Part shown: piece by piece, positions 10,476 through 20,748 of the stretch
How the letters are laid out: every line of letters starts with the position of its first letter
Position numbering within the stretch: the stretch's first letter is position 1
Source of the DNA: Mesodorylaimus sp. YZB2_4
Taxonomy: Eukaryota; Nematoda; Enoplea; Dorylaimida; Dorylaimidae
Direction: 5' to 3'
Length of the DNA stretch: 64,000 nt
Assembly (NCBI GenBank): GCA_030248295.1
Contig: JASANH010000125.1
Coordinates: 62,001-126,000 of the forward strand
Notes under the pieces: generated by a model
Told to the model about the DNA's origin: nothing
Databases searched by the model: none
What the model saw: only the letters and a program-made list of their open reading frames with translations
Position numbers and translations under genes: made by a program

Positions 10476-12640
10476 TTGAGTAGGCGGACTATATTCGGGC
10501 GAACTCCGAATCGGAGAGCAGGTGATCAACAGCAGTCAGGTGGGCAGAACGAGAGGTTGGTGCCAAGTATGGAATACTTTGTATCCAAGGGGTACCAGAG
10601 GGCGGTCATCTCGGGGTCGAGGTCGGTCCTTTGGATCCGAGCCCAAGGGGGTAGAATGCCCAGGGAAAATCGAAGACAGGACAAAGAACTAGGACCTGTT
10701 CAGCAGGACCAATCCGTAGAGTATGACTACGGCTGGAAGGAGCCATATGGGGACGACGTAGGTGAGGTGGATGACTACACGTATCTCACTCTGACCGCGC
10801 TAGTGAATGACGATAGGAAACCGTGTGTTGCGCAGGTGCAGGGCAATGCCCAGTCGGTTTCGATGGTGGCCCGTAATGATGATCCAGCGAGCAGTCATAG
10901 CAACTCGCTCGGTACAAGTGGTATGGGCGCCTGGGTGGCACCTAAATAACGGCCAGTTGCGACAGCGGATCGTGAAACGGCAGTGGAAGCGGTCGCGTTC
11001 GATGCCCTGAGCTCCCTGGCCTGTGGTACGATCGGTGGACGAGTTTCTCCATCTCCAGTAAGTGAAGATTGCTGAACGGATATGAGTTCGGATAATGACA
11101 GAGGGGCTTGTTCTTTCGCAGAGCTTGGGAAGCCTGGCGGAACGAGTAGGCGGATGGTCACTCGACGCGGACCACGGTCTGTTTTGGGCACGACGACCAG
11201 GAGGAAATTCAATGACCGAACATGCTGGTCGACCAGTTGTGAAACCGGAACCAGTCGAGACCGAACCGGTGGAACCGAGTATAGTCGGATTAATCAGTCT
11301 AGAGGCACTACGATGCACGGCGCCAGTCTGGCGGGGAGGCCCATGGCCGCGCGAAACACAAAACTAGTAACGAGAGCGCGCCTGAAAACAGGTTTCTTGT
11401 ATGCTAGGGGCGGCATTTTTTCGAATGCTTAGCGCCTGGTATGTGGTGATTGTTTTGCGCAAGGTATATCGATGACCTGCATTGTCTCTGGATGGAAGCC
11501 TGAAGACATTTCTAAAGATCCAGAATAAGCATGCAGTTGATTATTCTGTGATTTTGGTTTCTCTGCGCATCTGCTGAATAAGTCAAGCTTTCCACATAAA
11601 AACTTTCACTAGTTGTGTATTCTAATTCATGGTATCACGAAAATCATTGAAGTACTGCATGTATTTGGCAATTCGAGAGCACGCAGACCGTACTGGGTGA
11701 TGGATAGTCAAGAGTGATGGAGTCAGTACTGTTATGGACATGGGTGATGGATAGTCATGAGATATCAGATATAAGATACCTTTTTTGAGTGAGGCCTTCT
11801 AGATAGCCGCATGACATCGAGAATGGTTTTGACAGACTGGTGGGAAAGGAGATGTGCGATGATGGTTCTGATTATCGTGGTGACAGTAGCTCATGGTGTC
11901 TATTGGGTTACTAGGCAGGATGCAACACGCAGGTACTCGTCGCTGAGGAGTGCTTGAAGGCGAGTTGACCAAAGAAGGTATGCTAGGTACAAATGTGTGA
12001 GCAGAGTAGCCAGGAAGAGGGAGCGGCTGATGGACAGATTGCAGTGGAAAGCTGACAGCGTGGACATTGAGGCAGAAAGTCTCATAGTACAGGAGACACC
12101 AGAGCTGTGGATGGAGGTAAATACGGTCTTGATGGCCTGGTCGCAGGCACATCATAAAAAGGCCGGTAATATTGTGAGACCCAAGTACACGAGAGTGGGT
12201 ATCACGGATGCACAGTGTACAGTGCTAGACGCGGTGATTGATACAGGAGCTGGCAGGAGCTTTATTTCGAGACGGCTCGTGGAATACTTACAGCCTAGAG
12301 TGCGACAGTGTCAAGGCAGGGATATGCACATAGAGAAGAGAGAGCCGACGCCTGTCCGTGGCATACATGGCCCACCTCGTGTGGTCGATACCCTAGTGAA
12401 ATTAGCACTCTTATACAAGGGCCCCCTAACGCGTGAGCGCGCGGTGCGCACAGAGAGTTATTTTGTTAGCCGTGACATTAAAAAGTGAGATTGAGATTCA
12501 GATTAGGACTGGCGTGCTGTCCTATGTTGTGACGGCAACGAGAGCAGAGGGCGAAAACGGCAGGGTCAGGGAGTTTTCGGTACAACAAGGAGTTTTTGTT
12601 CAGGGCTGTTTTGACCTAAATTTAACCTTAGGCTTAGTCT
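10476..12640 (+). pseudogene. Ty3/gypsy-type gag and protease remnant
   Basis: Overlapping open frames in three registers carry retroelement-like sequence. Near 10590-10640 an Arg/Gly-rich stretch (GRSSRGRGRSFG) resembles the nucleic-acid-binding end of gag. From 10970 to 11070 a second frame is open. At 11997-12488 a frame contains VIDTGAGRSFISRRLVEYL, the D-T-G-A active-site motif of a retropepsin. Frame changes between these blocks mean no intact polyprotein exists. Reverse transcriptase and RNase H are absent; the integrase follows at 14.9 kb on the same strand. Described only; not reconstructed. Confidence 0.6.
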
Positions 12641-12946
12641 AAAAAGGGCTTCAAAAAATATCACGAGAAAAAGAAGCTGGCTGGGTATTCCGTTTCTTCG
12701 GAGGGAGGGCTCAGAGGGAAGGGAGGTTTAGACCACCCCGAGCACGCCCTCCCAATGGTGATGAATCCATTTAGGCTCGGGGGGTCTGGGGGGGCAGAGC
12801 CCGCCAGGGCCGAAATGCTGCGAAGAGCGCGCAGCGCTCGACGCAGCAATTTGGGGCCATCAGTATACAAGGCTCCTGCACGCGCGTCCATTTTCAATTG
12901 CATGACTATCTAACCAAATGACCGACACAAAAACTCATAGTTCATC

Positions 12947-13020
12947 TGACCGGGTAGCTCAGTCGGTGGAGCGCCGGCTTATGGATAAAAAGGGTGCGAG
13001 TTCGTAACCCTGTCGGCGCA
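12947..13020 (+). repeat. tRNA-like pseudogene or SINE head
   Basis: A strong A-box region (TAGCTCAGTCGGTGGAGC) and a B-box-like AGTTCGTAACC lie in tRNA spacing, ending CGGCGCA. The anticodon arm is disrupted (an A-rich insert where the 3' stem should be) and the acceptor stem pairs poorly, so it is not a functional tRNA. Confidence 0.5.
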
Positions 13021-13339
13021 ATCCCTCAACCCCTAGTTGATCTCACTGTTTGCAGCATCGAGTAGCAACTGTACGATGCCTGTGCTAGAAAATGGTTCTT
13101 CCTTTCGTACGATTCATGTTTCAATTGAAGTTATTGTTTTTGGGCACTTTTTTGGGGTTTTCGGGCCGCCGTTTGAGAACCGCTTGATCGATTCCGATAA
13201 TTTTTGGTACTAGCATGTCCTACCTATCAACCTATGATACTACTAAACGGTTTTGCAAAATAATGGCTGGTTGTCGAGATATGCAGATAAAACCGTTTCG
13301 CCCTGTGTTATAACATGCGTTGGGTCTGTGGACCCAAGA

Positions 13340-14865
13340 GTTCAGCCAACTACGGTTTAACGGTCTGCAACGCCATTCAAAAATTTCTGCAACGAGCGCC
13401 AAAAAGTACGGCTAACGCAAATAATGCGAAAGAACACGTAACTGTAAGAGTTGGGGGGGCCAAGTAAAAGAGGACCGCGAAATTTTGCATTTTTTATCCA
13501 TCGCTCGTCAGATACTGGACAAAGTTCGATAAAAATTGACACGATTGCAGATCTGACCTATCTAACAAAACATGCAGACAAGCACGCAGAACATTGCTAA
13601 ATTTCTTAATCGGTCATTCTTGAGACTTAAGGGAGTTATCGACAATCAAAAGTATTGGCAAGTCTATTAAGTTTGCCGGAGTTTAGAAACATCGACTGAA
13701 TGGGTTAAGGCGCGCCACCATTGATTGGCTAGGCTCTCATGAAGATGGGTTTGATGTACCCGATTAAATGCCGCCGCCAGATGGCAGAGTGGGTTTCCGA
13801 CAACACGTTTGTTTTGCGACCACGAGGCTCTCAGTTCGACTCCTTCGCGGGTTAGAATTTTGGTTTCGTTTCTCTTCTTTCCACGAGACAGAGGAACGTT
13901 ATTGTGGACAAGGAATATGGGGATAGCCTTATAATTTTCTCCGCAATCGAAGATTAGGTATCTGATATGATAGAGGCATAAAAGAAGTAATTTTGTTGTT
14001 TTTCCTGCCGCCTCTATGTCGAAGTACATTTTCGAAAAATATGTGCAGTTTATCTGTAAGAGCCGGGGTTCACGTTTCGTTTTATGTTTATGTTTTTCTG
14101 AGTTTTGGGAGATTCTCTTAGTTGATCTATGCAGGAACAAGTGTTTTGGGCCAAACTAGTTTTTAGCAGAAAAACGAAAAACGGTCTTATTATTTCGAAA
14201 AAAGTCTGTTATGACAGACTCGAAACTTTTGGACCAGCCAATGCATACAGCGTAACCAGGGCTTGGTATGGCTGGTCCACTCGGCCACTGCTTACGAGGA
14301 AACGTTTCTGACTGTCTCACGAAAATCAAAACGATACTTTGCATGAAAGCAGTACACAGGCAGATTTGAATTTTGATGACACTGGACGACTGATCCTGGC
14401 AGAGAGCTGAGGATCCTGTAATCCTGTGCTGGTGGTCTACATAGTGGGCTAGGAGTGTCTAACTCTCGGGCTATGCGCAGACATGCTCATAGTACTTAAT
14501 AGTTATAACTCAAAGTGTTTCTCGAGGTTTAGGCATGTACTGTAACAATAAGCAAATCACTTCCCTCGCAGCGCTACAGCTTTAGCATACAGAGTGCAGG
14601 TTGCTCGAGTGGAACAGCACAGCTGCCTTTGGGGAGCCTGTCTGAACAGCAGAAGTACACAGCAGAGAAGCATGTTGGATTTGATTCTGAGATCGGCAAA
14701 GATCTGTGTGCGAGTGATCATACACTGTGCAGTGCAGGCCAACTCTCTTCTTTCCTTGTGGCCGAGTAGACCAGTCATCATGCCCTGGTTCCAATGTGTG
14801 CATTGGCTGGTCTAAAAGTTTTGAGTCTGTCATAAAAGACTTCTTTGGAAATAATTACAAAGACA
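13340..14865 (-). mobile_element. Fold-back/MITE-like element R4, copy 1
   Basis: The block 14190-14865 has ~105-bp terminal inverted repeats: 14190-14300 (AAAAGTCTGTTATGACAGAC... to the GGCCAC region) and its inverse at 14745-14865. The block and the flanking 13340-14190 are present as a reverse-complement copy at 43635-45240, with the same internal order. It lies between the protease and integrase parts of the gypsy remnant, so it probably inserted there. No coding capacity was recognised. Confidence 0.65.
13770..13852 (+). repeat. tRNA(Leu/Ser)-like segment inside element R4
   Basis: TGGCAGAGTGG fits an A-box and AGTTCGACTCC fits a B-box, with a long variable-arm-like gap. An inverted copy lies at about 44770-44852. 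This looks like a SINE head carried within the larger repeated block. Confidence 0.45.
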
Positions 14866-16257
14866 CGGAGCACTTTGTGAAGCATTGCACCGTACGTGCC
14901 AAGTTCAAAGATGCCCATAGAAAGGGAGAGGCTCCTTTGCGACCGATACCGTTTGCGGGACCATGGGAGAGACTCGGGGTGGACCTGCTTGGTCCATCGC
15001 CACAAACAAGACATCGTAACCAGTACATCGTAGTTTTCACAGACTACTTCTCTCGGTGGGTGGAGGCCGGGCCTTTGCCTAATGCGGAAGCTCCCACGGT
15101 TGCGAATGCCTTTATTCGAGAGGTGATATGCAGGCATGGGGCGCCGGACTACTTACTGAGTGATAAAGGTCCGCAATTTTTGTCTGAGATCATGGAGGAA
15201 GTAGGTAAGGTATGTGACATTACAAAGACGAACACGCCGGGCGATAAGCGATGCAACAAGGTCATAGGGACCATGTTAGCCATATACGTGAATGAACGGC
15301 AGGTAGATTGTGTGATATGGTTATTTGGATTTGCCGCACAATGAGAGTGAGAATCTCTTCTTATGTTAGGACCAAAGCAAGCAAGCTCATTAGGAATAGA
15401 TACGTTTCGTGTTATTGATCCTGCCATCGGGGTTTTTCTGCACCTTCACCGAATTCTATTCTGTAGATTTGCATGACGACTGATTAGGCATAGGCACGTG
15501 CATTATCCTGTTTTGCATATTGACTTTAGACTGCATTCCAGTTTTCTTATTTGCACCGATTGCCAACTAGTCTTACCATAGGCCTGTGTATTAGGATGGG
15601 TATATAAGGAGGAGCCCTGAGCATGTTCAGTCAGAGTGTATTCTCGTACGCCACGTTCTCCTGAGTAAACGCCGTCGATAATTTCGTCAGCATCTTGTTT
15701 CCTTTTTTTTCTCTTCGGCTCCTCTCCCGTGAGTACAATGGCACGTATTGCGGGCGCTCGCCGAGCCCAACGATCTTCGCCGTATCAGCGAACTTTGGGT
15801 AAGCTTAATTGAGTGTGGTGTGATTAGGACTGAGTGCTAGGAACATCCCAGCCCAACTACATCACAATTGGGATGGTGGGCTGCCGTTTATACTGTTTGC
15901 GTACCGCTCATCGGTGTAGGCCACCATTGGGTATTCCCCGTACCAAATTTTGCATGGCAGGGAGCCTAAACTGCCAGGGGAGCTGCGGGTAATGCCCGCT
16001 GACACTAGAAACAAGCCACAGTATGTAGCGGATATGATCGAACGGCTGATGATCAAGAAACGGGTTATTTATAATAACCTGCGGGAGATGCAGGGCAGAC
16101 AGAAAGCACATTATGATCGTAATGCTCAGATAGCCAAATATGAGGTCAACAATTTGGTGTGGCTGAAAATGGAAAGACGAGGTGCTAAGTAGCTGCTAAG
16201 TAGGTGCTAAGTTAAAACCCAAGTGGGGTGGCCCGCATCTTGTCATAGCAACCCGGT
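14866..16257 (+). pseudogene. Ty3/gypsy integrase, interrupted by a solo LTR
   Basis: From 14866 to 15310 the frame encodes the end of the zinc-binding region and the integrase catalytic core: GVDLLGPSPQ, YIVVFTDYFSRWVEAG and LLSDKGPQFLS supply the first two acidic residues. The usual glutamate region is altered (NTPGDKRCNKVIGTM). The zinc finger is damaged, since the second C-x2-C cysteine is replaced. The coding sequence stops at a 556-bp solo LTR (15311-15866) and resumes at 15871 with FILFAYRSS, YSPYQILHGREPKLP and NLVWLK, the C-terminal integrase region, and an in-frame TAG. Sequence like PKWGGPHLV near 16215-16250 marks its end. Ty3/gypsy assignment follows the order and motif style; no reverse transcriptase is present. 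Described only; not reconstructed. Confidence 0.8.
15311..15866 (+). mobile_element. Solo LTR with 4-bp target-site duplication
   Basis: The insertion begins TGTGAT and ends ATCACA (inverted LTR termini, TG...CA) and is flanked by ATTG at 15307-15310 and ATTG at 15867-15870. Removing it and one ATTG reconnects the integrase reading frame across the junction. A TATA-like TATATAAGG at 15601 lies in the expected U3/R region. Four-bp duplications fit Ty3/gypsy-type integrases. No second LTR or internal region is adjacent, so it is a solo LTR left by recombination. Confidence 0.85.
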
Positions 16258-16346
16258 CGATTAGCTCTTTCGCCTTTGAAGGATTTAATAGACATTTCGC
16301 CAGGTTAGCTGCAGTTGCTTCGACTTCTCGTTTTTTTTCTGCTACA

Positions 16347-17085
16347 AGACAGTTCTGCATCTCAGATTCATCAAAGCGGCAAAAGATGTTCTACTACAAT
16401 TGGGCTGCCGGCTCGCTTTGCAGCAGTCATCATGCAAGTATATGTCTGACCGCTACCAGAAAGATCCAGCTGTGGCTTCAGTTATGAAAGTCGTTGTACC
16501 GGCTTTTTATGAACGATTTGTTGCAAAAGGCGAAAAGAATCGGTGAGTAACTCTGCCACTGTTTTTATCTTTAAATTACCCTTTTTACGTGTTTCAGGTA
16601 TCGTTTATTAAATCCGTGCGACCGACCAAAAAGTCCACTTATTTTTGACTACTTGGAAAAAAAATTTCCTGGGTACAAGGACAAGGCAATAACATTTTCT
16701 AAACGCGCTGCTCGAGGGTCCGAAATCCTGCACTCGTCTTATTATTCCTCAAAAACCGCCAGTGTTTTCAAATACACAAATTTTGCGGAGGATCTGGAAG
16801 AATGCTATGGCGAAGCAAATATGTTTCTTTTCTGAGTGGCAATATTTATGTGTTTTTCGAGAAGTTTCTGACAGTATCACCTTCAAATTTGTCATTGGTG
16901 CCTGCTCCAAGCGATCCGGATTTATTTTCTTTATACGATGATAGACTTTATGGGTCTTTTTTTTGAATGGTTCAAAGATCTGGAGAATTTGATATCGTGG
17001 AAATTACTGAAGTTCTGTGTTGCGCAGGTTTGGTCGAGTGTTTCGATACTTGTACTGTCACCGACATTTTGCCTTCCGAGCATGA
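16347..17085 (+). pseudogene. Unidentified spliced gene, 3' part, with frame breaks
   Basis: A convincing exon pair exists: roughly 16347-16542 and 16598 onward, joined by a 55-bp GT-AG intron (donor GTGAGT, acceptor TTTCAG) that keeps the frame. The protein runs through FIKAAKDVLLQLGCRLALQ, DRYQKDPAVASVMK, LLNPCDRPKSPLIFDYLEKK and NFAEDLEECYGEAN to a TGA at 16833. Past that stop another register stays open (YVFFEKFLTVSPSN to DDRLYGSFF, TGA at about 16965), then the same register continues with GEFDIVEITEVLCCAG to TAA near 17085. A poly(A) signal follows at 17101. A polypyrimidine/AG run before 16347 suggests an earlier exon. I do not recognise the family. The breaks suggest a recent pseudogene, but an assembly error or unseen introns would explain them as well. 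Confidence 0.5.
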
Positions 17086-17100
17086 TTAAGATGATCTTTA

Positions 17101-17106
17101 AATAAA
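17101..17106 (+). promoter_or_regulatory. Poly(A) signal AATAAA
   Basis: Canonical hexamer about 15 bp after the last in-register stop of the unidentified spliced gene; its position supports a real transcription unit ending here. Confidence 0.55.
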
Positions 17107-17184
17107 GCTTTCTGTTGTTGCTGTTTATCTATGATTTTCAAGCATAACATAGAGCAGAAATGGTAGTAAGCTTCTGGCTAGTTC

Positions 17185-17400
17185 ATGCTTACCACATGGA
17201 ACACACGCAACACGACGTGGACATCACATGGAAACCGCACGGGGAGTATCCACGTGGTTGACAAACAAACCCACGTGGAATCACGGACAGTCCACACCGA
17301 CCCACGCGGTACCCACGTGGAAAAGCTAGCCGCATGAATCCCATGTGGTGAACTCAGGTTTCCAGATGGGATCCATATGCTACCACATGGACTGATGTGG
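17185..17400. repeat. Degenerate CCACGTGG / CCACATGG repeat cluster
   Basis: About ten occurrences of CACGTGG, CACATGG or CACGCGG, most within longer imperfect palindromes, occur in some 200 bp (for example TCCACGTGG, ACCCACGTGG, CCCATGTGG, ACCACATGG). A smaller related patch lies at 62920-62975. Confidence 0.6.
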
Positions 17401-17450
17401 GACGAGGAATCTGGGCCACGCCTGTGAATGTCGTAATTCGACAATGAAAG

Positions 17451-17963
17451 GTGCTGACTGCGCCAAGGTTACTGTTGTACGTGGATCGAGTTAAGCCATG
17501 CTGCGCCGTGGCAGATGCCTCCAGGTTGCGCCGTGGCAGACGTTGCGCCGTGGCAGCTATGCCTCCAGGTTGGGAGGATGAGGACGATGATGACGATGAG
17601 GACATTGCAGCTCAAAATGGGGGTATGCCAGGACCAATTCCAGGGGTGCAACGAGCACCAGTGCAAGAGATGGTAAGAGAGCCGGTGCTGGAGCAGGTAC
17701 CGGAGGCGGCTAGGGCGTCTGAGATAATGGAAAGCGTAACACCAAAACAGCAAGACGGGGGGGGGCGAGATAGGAGCATTACGCCCGTTAAGATGCAGGT
17801 TAGGACACTGGAAACGACACATTCGGGTGCGGCGGATGCAGAGATTGGTAGTCCTGGAGTTAAGGAAAGAGGTGAGGAAGCTGAAGGTACAGAAGGCGCC
17901 ACAAGCGCGGAATCAGGCGAAAGTTTTCAGGAGATGAAAAAAAGAAGGCGATATAGCTTATGA
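17451..17963 (+). CDS. Acidic, low-complexity open frame (gag-like?)
   Basis: A 170-residue frame contains an internal direct repeat (GCGCCGTGGCAG) at its start, a strongly acidic run EDEDDDDDED and a Pro/Glu/Val-rich stretch. Composition is like the N-terminal part of some retroelement gag proteins, but no domain is recognisable. An ATG inside the frame at MPPGWEDEDD would be a better start. The last codons (from about 17928) lie within repeat R2 and so are probably not part of an ancestral gene. May be non-coding. Confidence 0.25.
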   Translation: MLTAPRLLLYVDRVKPCCAVADASRLRRGRRCAVAAMPPGWEDEDDDDDEDIAAQNGGMPGPIPGVQRAPVQEMVREPVLEQVPEAARASEIMESVTPKQQDGGGRDRSITPVKMQVRTLETTHSGAADAEIGSPGVKERGEEAEGTEGATSAESGESFQEMKKRRRYSL

Positions 17964-20160
17964 AAAGCAATACTTAAGACATGGTTGCCCGGTCCAAAGC
18001 AGAAGGCGATGGTGCGAGTGGAATATTTTATGTTCACAACATACCGTTTCCGACCTGCCATAATTCAAAGCACACAACTGCAGGAATGAAGCCACCAGAA
18101 AAGGGGTCCAACGGACGTCCAACGGAAATGAAGGCGGGCAAAGCGAAGGCCAGGAGGGACAGGAAACCCCTAAGGAATGAAGAGCATCGAGGAGCCTCTA
18201 ATGATGAATGATCGCTGTGACAAACTTTATGTAAAAACCTCCACCTGTTGACACTCCGTACTCGTAGAAACATGGTAAATTGTTTTAAACTGGCGATGAG
18301 CAAAATTTCACGCTGTTCATAAAGTGCTGGTAATCGCGATCCTTTCAGGTTCATCCAGGGTCTTGCTATACCGAATCTTTCTGCAACCGCACAAATTTGC
18401 AGGAAGTGCAAGCAGCATTCTTTCTGGTCGGAAGATCGATACTCAGGCCCAGCTGGGAGACGTCGACTACATTTGTGCTGGGTGCATAGGTAGGACAAAA
18501 GTATAATGCATATCGCCGTCACCCTTTTGCGAGCGAATATCATCTACAGTAGTTTTACTGTACACGGTCGATGGATGCTCCCTCTCATATCGGCTACCCG
18601 CACTCTTTCGACCCCCCGCGCCGGCACTGTACTTGTGCTCGTATTGTATTCCCTCTAAGTGATTTATTGCTGGACAAAAATCGAGTAGCAGGTCGTCGTT
18701 CTTCGATGACACACAGATTAGAAACACGTTAGAGATTTTTGCAGTAAGAGGAAAAAATTGCCGATTTTTTGCGTGGAGCATGCGCCAGTCGTCATATACT
18801 TCTCGGAGAGCTGATTTTCGCTTTCACATCGATTTCAATGAATCCATTATCACTTTGCGATTGCACATTTACAAACAAGAAAAAGTGCAGCATGCAAGCG
18901 CAAAACCATCAAGTTAACCTTTTTACAATCTGTTTTCTTTTGGAATGTACACGCTGCCTATGCAGGAACGTGGATAGCGTGTATATTCCCGAAGAAAACA
19001 GGTTATGCGTAGTTACATTAAACGTACTTGTTAGAAAAAGTGAGAAAAGGGCTTACAATTAGTGAGGTACTTTCAAATTCTAAATTGTTTTCTGAAAGAA
19101 CGTAAACCAAAGAAAAGGTAAGGTTACCTCATTAAACACGTTTACAAACTGTATTAAGCGCTGCGCATAGTTTGTGATACAATGACGGAGAGTGGCAGTC
19201 ACAAGGACAGAGTTGATTGACGAATCGATAGATGCTAATCATCAGACAGCGTCTGCAACGTCAACTATCGAGTAGTGCTCAGTCAATGGACATGAAAAGG
19301 ATCGAGTTGGTCAGTGGCCTTCGAAAATTCACAGTGTACCCTGTTTCTGGTCATGATTACAAAACAAGAACCTCTTCTCAAATCGCTGACTGCTGTTAGA
19401 ATGCAAGCAGTACCAGTTTTAGCTAAATCGTGACATTAATTATAGCAACGTAGGCAGTGCGACCTAAAGTCCGTACACCTGTGCTATAGCACTTTCTGAC
19501 TGCTTCAACCAGAATGAAACAACAAGAGGTTTAGCTGCAACAAATTTTTCCTGCAAAGCGTGCGACTTTCTTTGTCAAATCACGTCAAACATTAGCCTTT
19601 AAACTCCCTTCTTCCACCTTACAAGATATTTGTGAAAGAAGCAGATCCCCTGGCAGAGAAAGAGGAGCTTTCGAAATCGCTGTAGTATACGCTGAGAAGA
19701 AACTGCGCAGATGACAGAATTCGATTTTTCGTCAAAAATGAACCAATGGCCCGATCGCGTGGGAAGGACAAATCGCGGACCATTGGACCAATGGCGAGGG
19801 AATAGGAACCAATGGCGTGGGAAGCAAAATTTAGTTGTAGATACTACTAAACAAGCACAACCTTTAAACTTTTGCTCATCTGATAATAATTTTACGCCAT
19901 ATACAGTATATATTAGATAGTTTTCGGCACATTGTAAACATATTTACAACATATTGGAAAACTCCAACCTGTTATGATTAAAATTTCTGACGGCACAGAG
20001 CGTATAAGTAACTAGGGATTTCCCTTCAACTTGCCAATGTCAACAGATAAGCATATCATATTCGTCTGCAACAGTCTTTTTGATAAAACGCCACGCTACT
20101 CAAATAGTCAGCACTTAGCAGAGTGACATTTGTCTCGGATTGGAGTTGCTTGATTTCATA
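17928..20160. repeat. Segmental duplication R2, copy 1 (second copy at 31188-33830)
   Basis: Collinear, same-orientation similarity runs from TTTTCAGGAGAT at 17928 through to TTGATTTCATA near 20160. Relative to copy 2 it lacks ~50 bp near 17950 and ~470 bp near 19545, but carries its own copy of a 72-bp hairpin element at 18930. The part encoding the C-terminal half of the ORF at 30976-31590 is here truncated. Confidence 0.75.
18930..19001. mobile_element. 72-bp hairpin MITE, copy A
   Basis: The ends CTGTTTTCTTTTGGAATGTA and the inverse of TATATTCCCGAAGAAAACAG form ~24-bp inverted repeats. Related copies of the same length class lie at 29623-29695 and 34780-34847. Confidence 0.7.
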
Positions 20161-20748
20161 AACCTCGTTCGGCTAGTTCATCAAAGGAAAGCTAATAAAC
20201 TCTCGCTTCAAAACTCTTTCGTTTTAAGAATAATGTTTTCGTTCTCCCTTTTATCCTTGCAGCTATAAATGCCCTCTAGTTAAGGAATATATTGTGCGTA
20301 ATTACGCATCGATTCAGAGTGGGATCGAAGAGAATGGGCGTCATCGTCGAATGAAGAAACCAAAGAGCTAATCTTACATGGTCGTGGGTTTAACTTGTTG
20401 CGCTCACATCACTAGTGATCTATTTTGAACAAAAAAGAAAAACATTTCCTAATAAGGCTAGTCTGAGGCGGCTTTTTTTAAAGTGCATAAATGTCTTTCT
20501 TCTGTCCTATTTTCGACATTTGCAGTGACAGTGATGAATTAGAACAACCGGGGAGTCGGTTGAGAACTAGACGATCATTGCCGGAAGCAGTCGGCACTGC
20601 ACCCTGCGTGTTCTATGAAACGTGCGTCATGTTGACGATTTTGGCTGCTGGCGAAGTTAAGACGGGTTTCATCGGAGAAGTTTAGTGGATGTAGAGACTA
20701 ATACGAACTTCATTATTTTCTAGGTTCCCAATTTGTGGAGACTTCCAG
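20161..20748. other. 5' flank of GPCR 2
   Basis: No gene recognised. TTATTTTCTAG at 20711-20722, about 27 bp before the GPCR start codon, is a good splice or trans-splice acceptor. Confidence 0.4.

Noticed and set aside
12661-12903. Minus-strand Pro/Ala-rich open frame
   Set aside because: GC-rich transposon-like DNA; composition explains the open frame.
12947-13020. A functional tRNA gene
   Set aside because: Anticodon and acceptor stems do not pair and the B-box is off consensus; treated as tRNA-like repeat.
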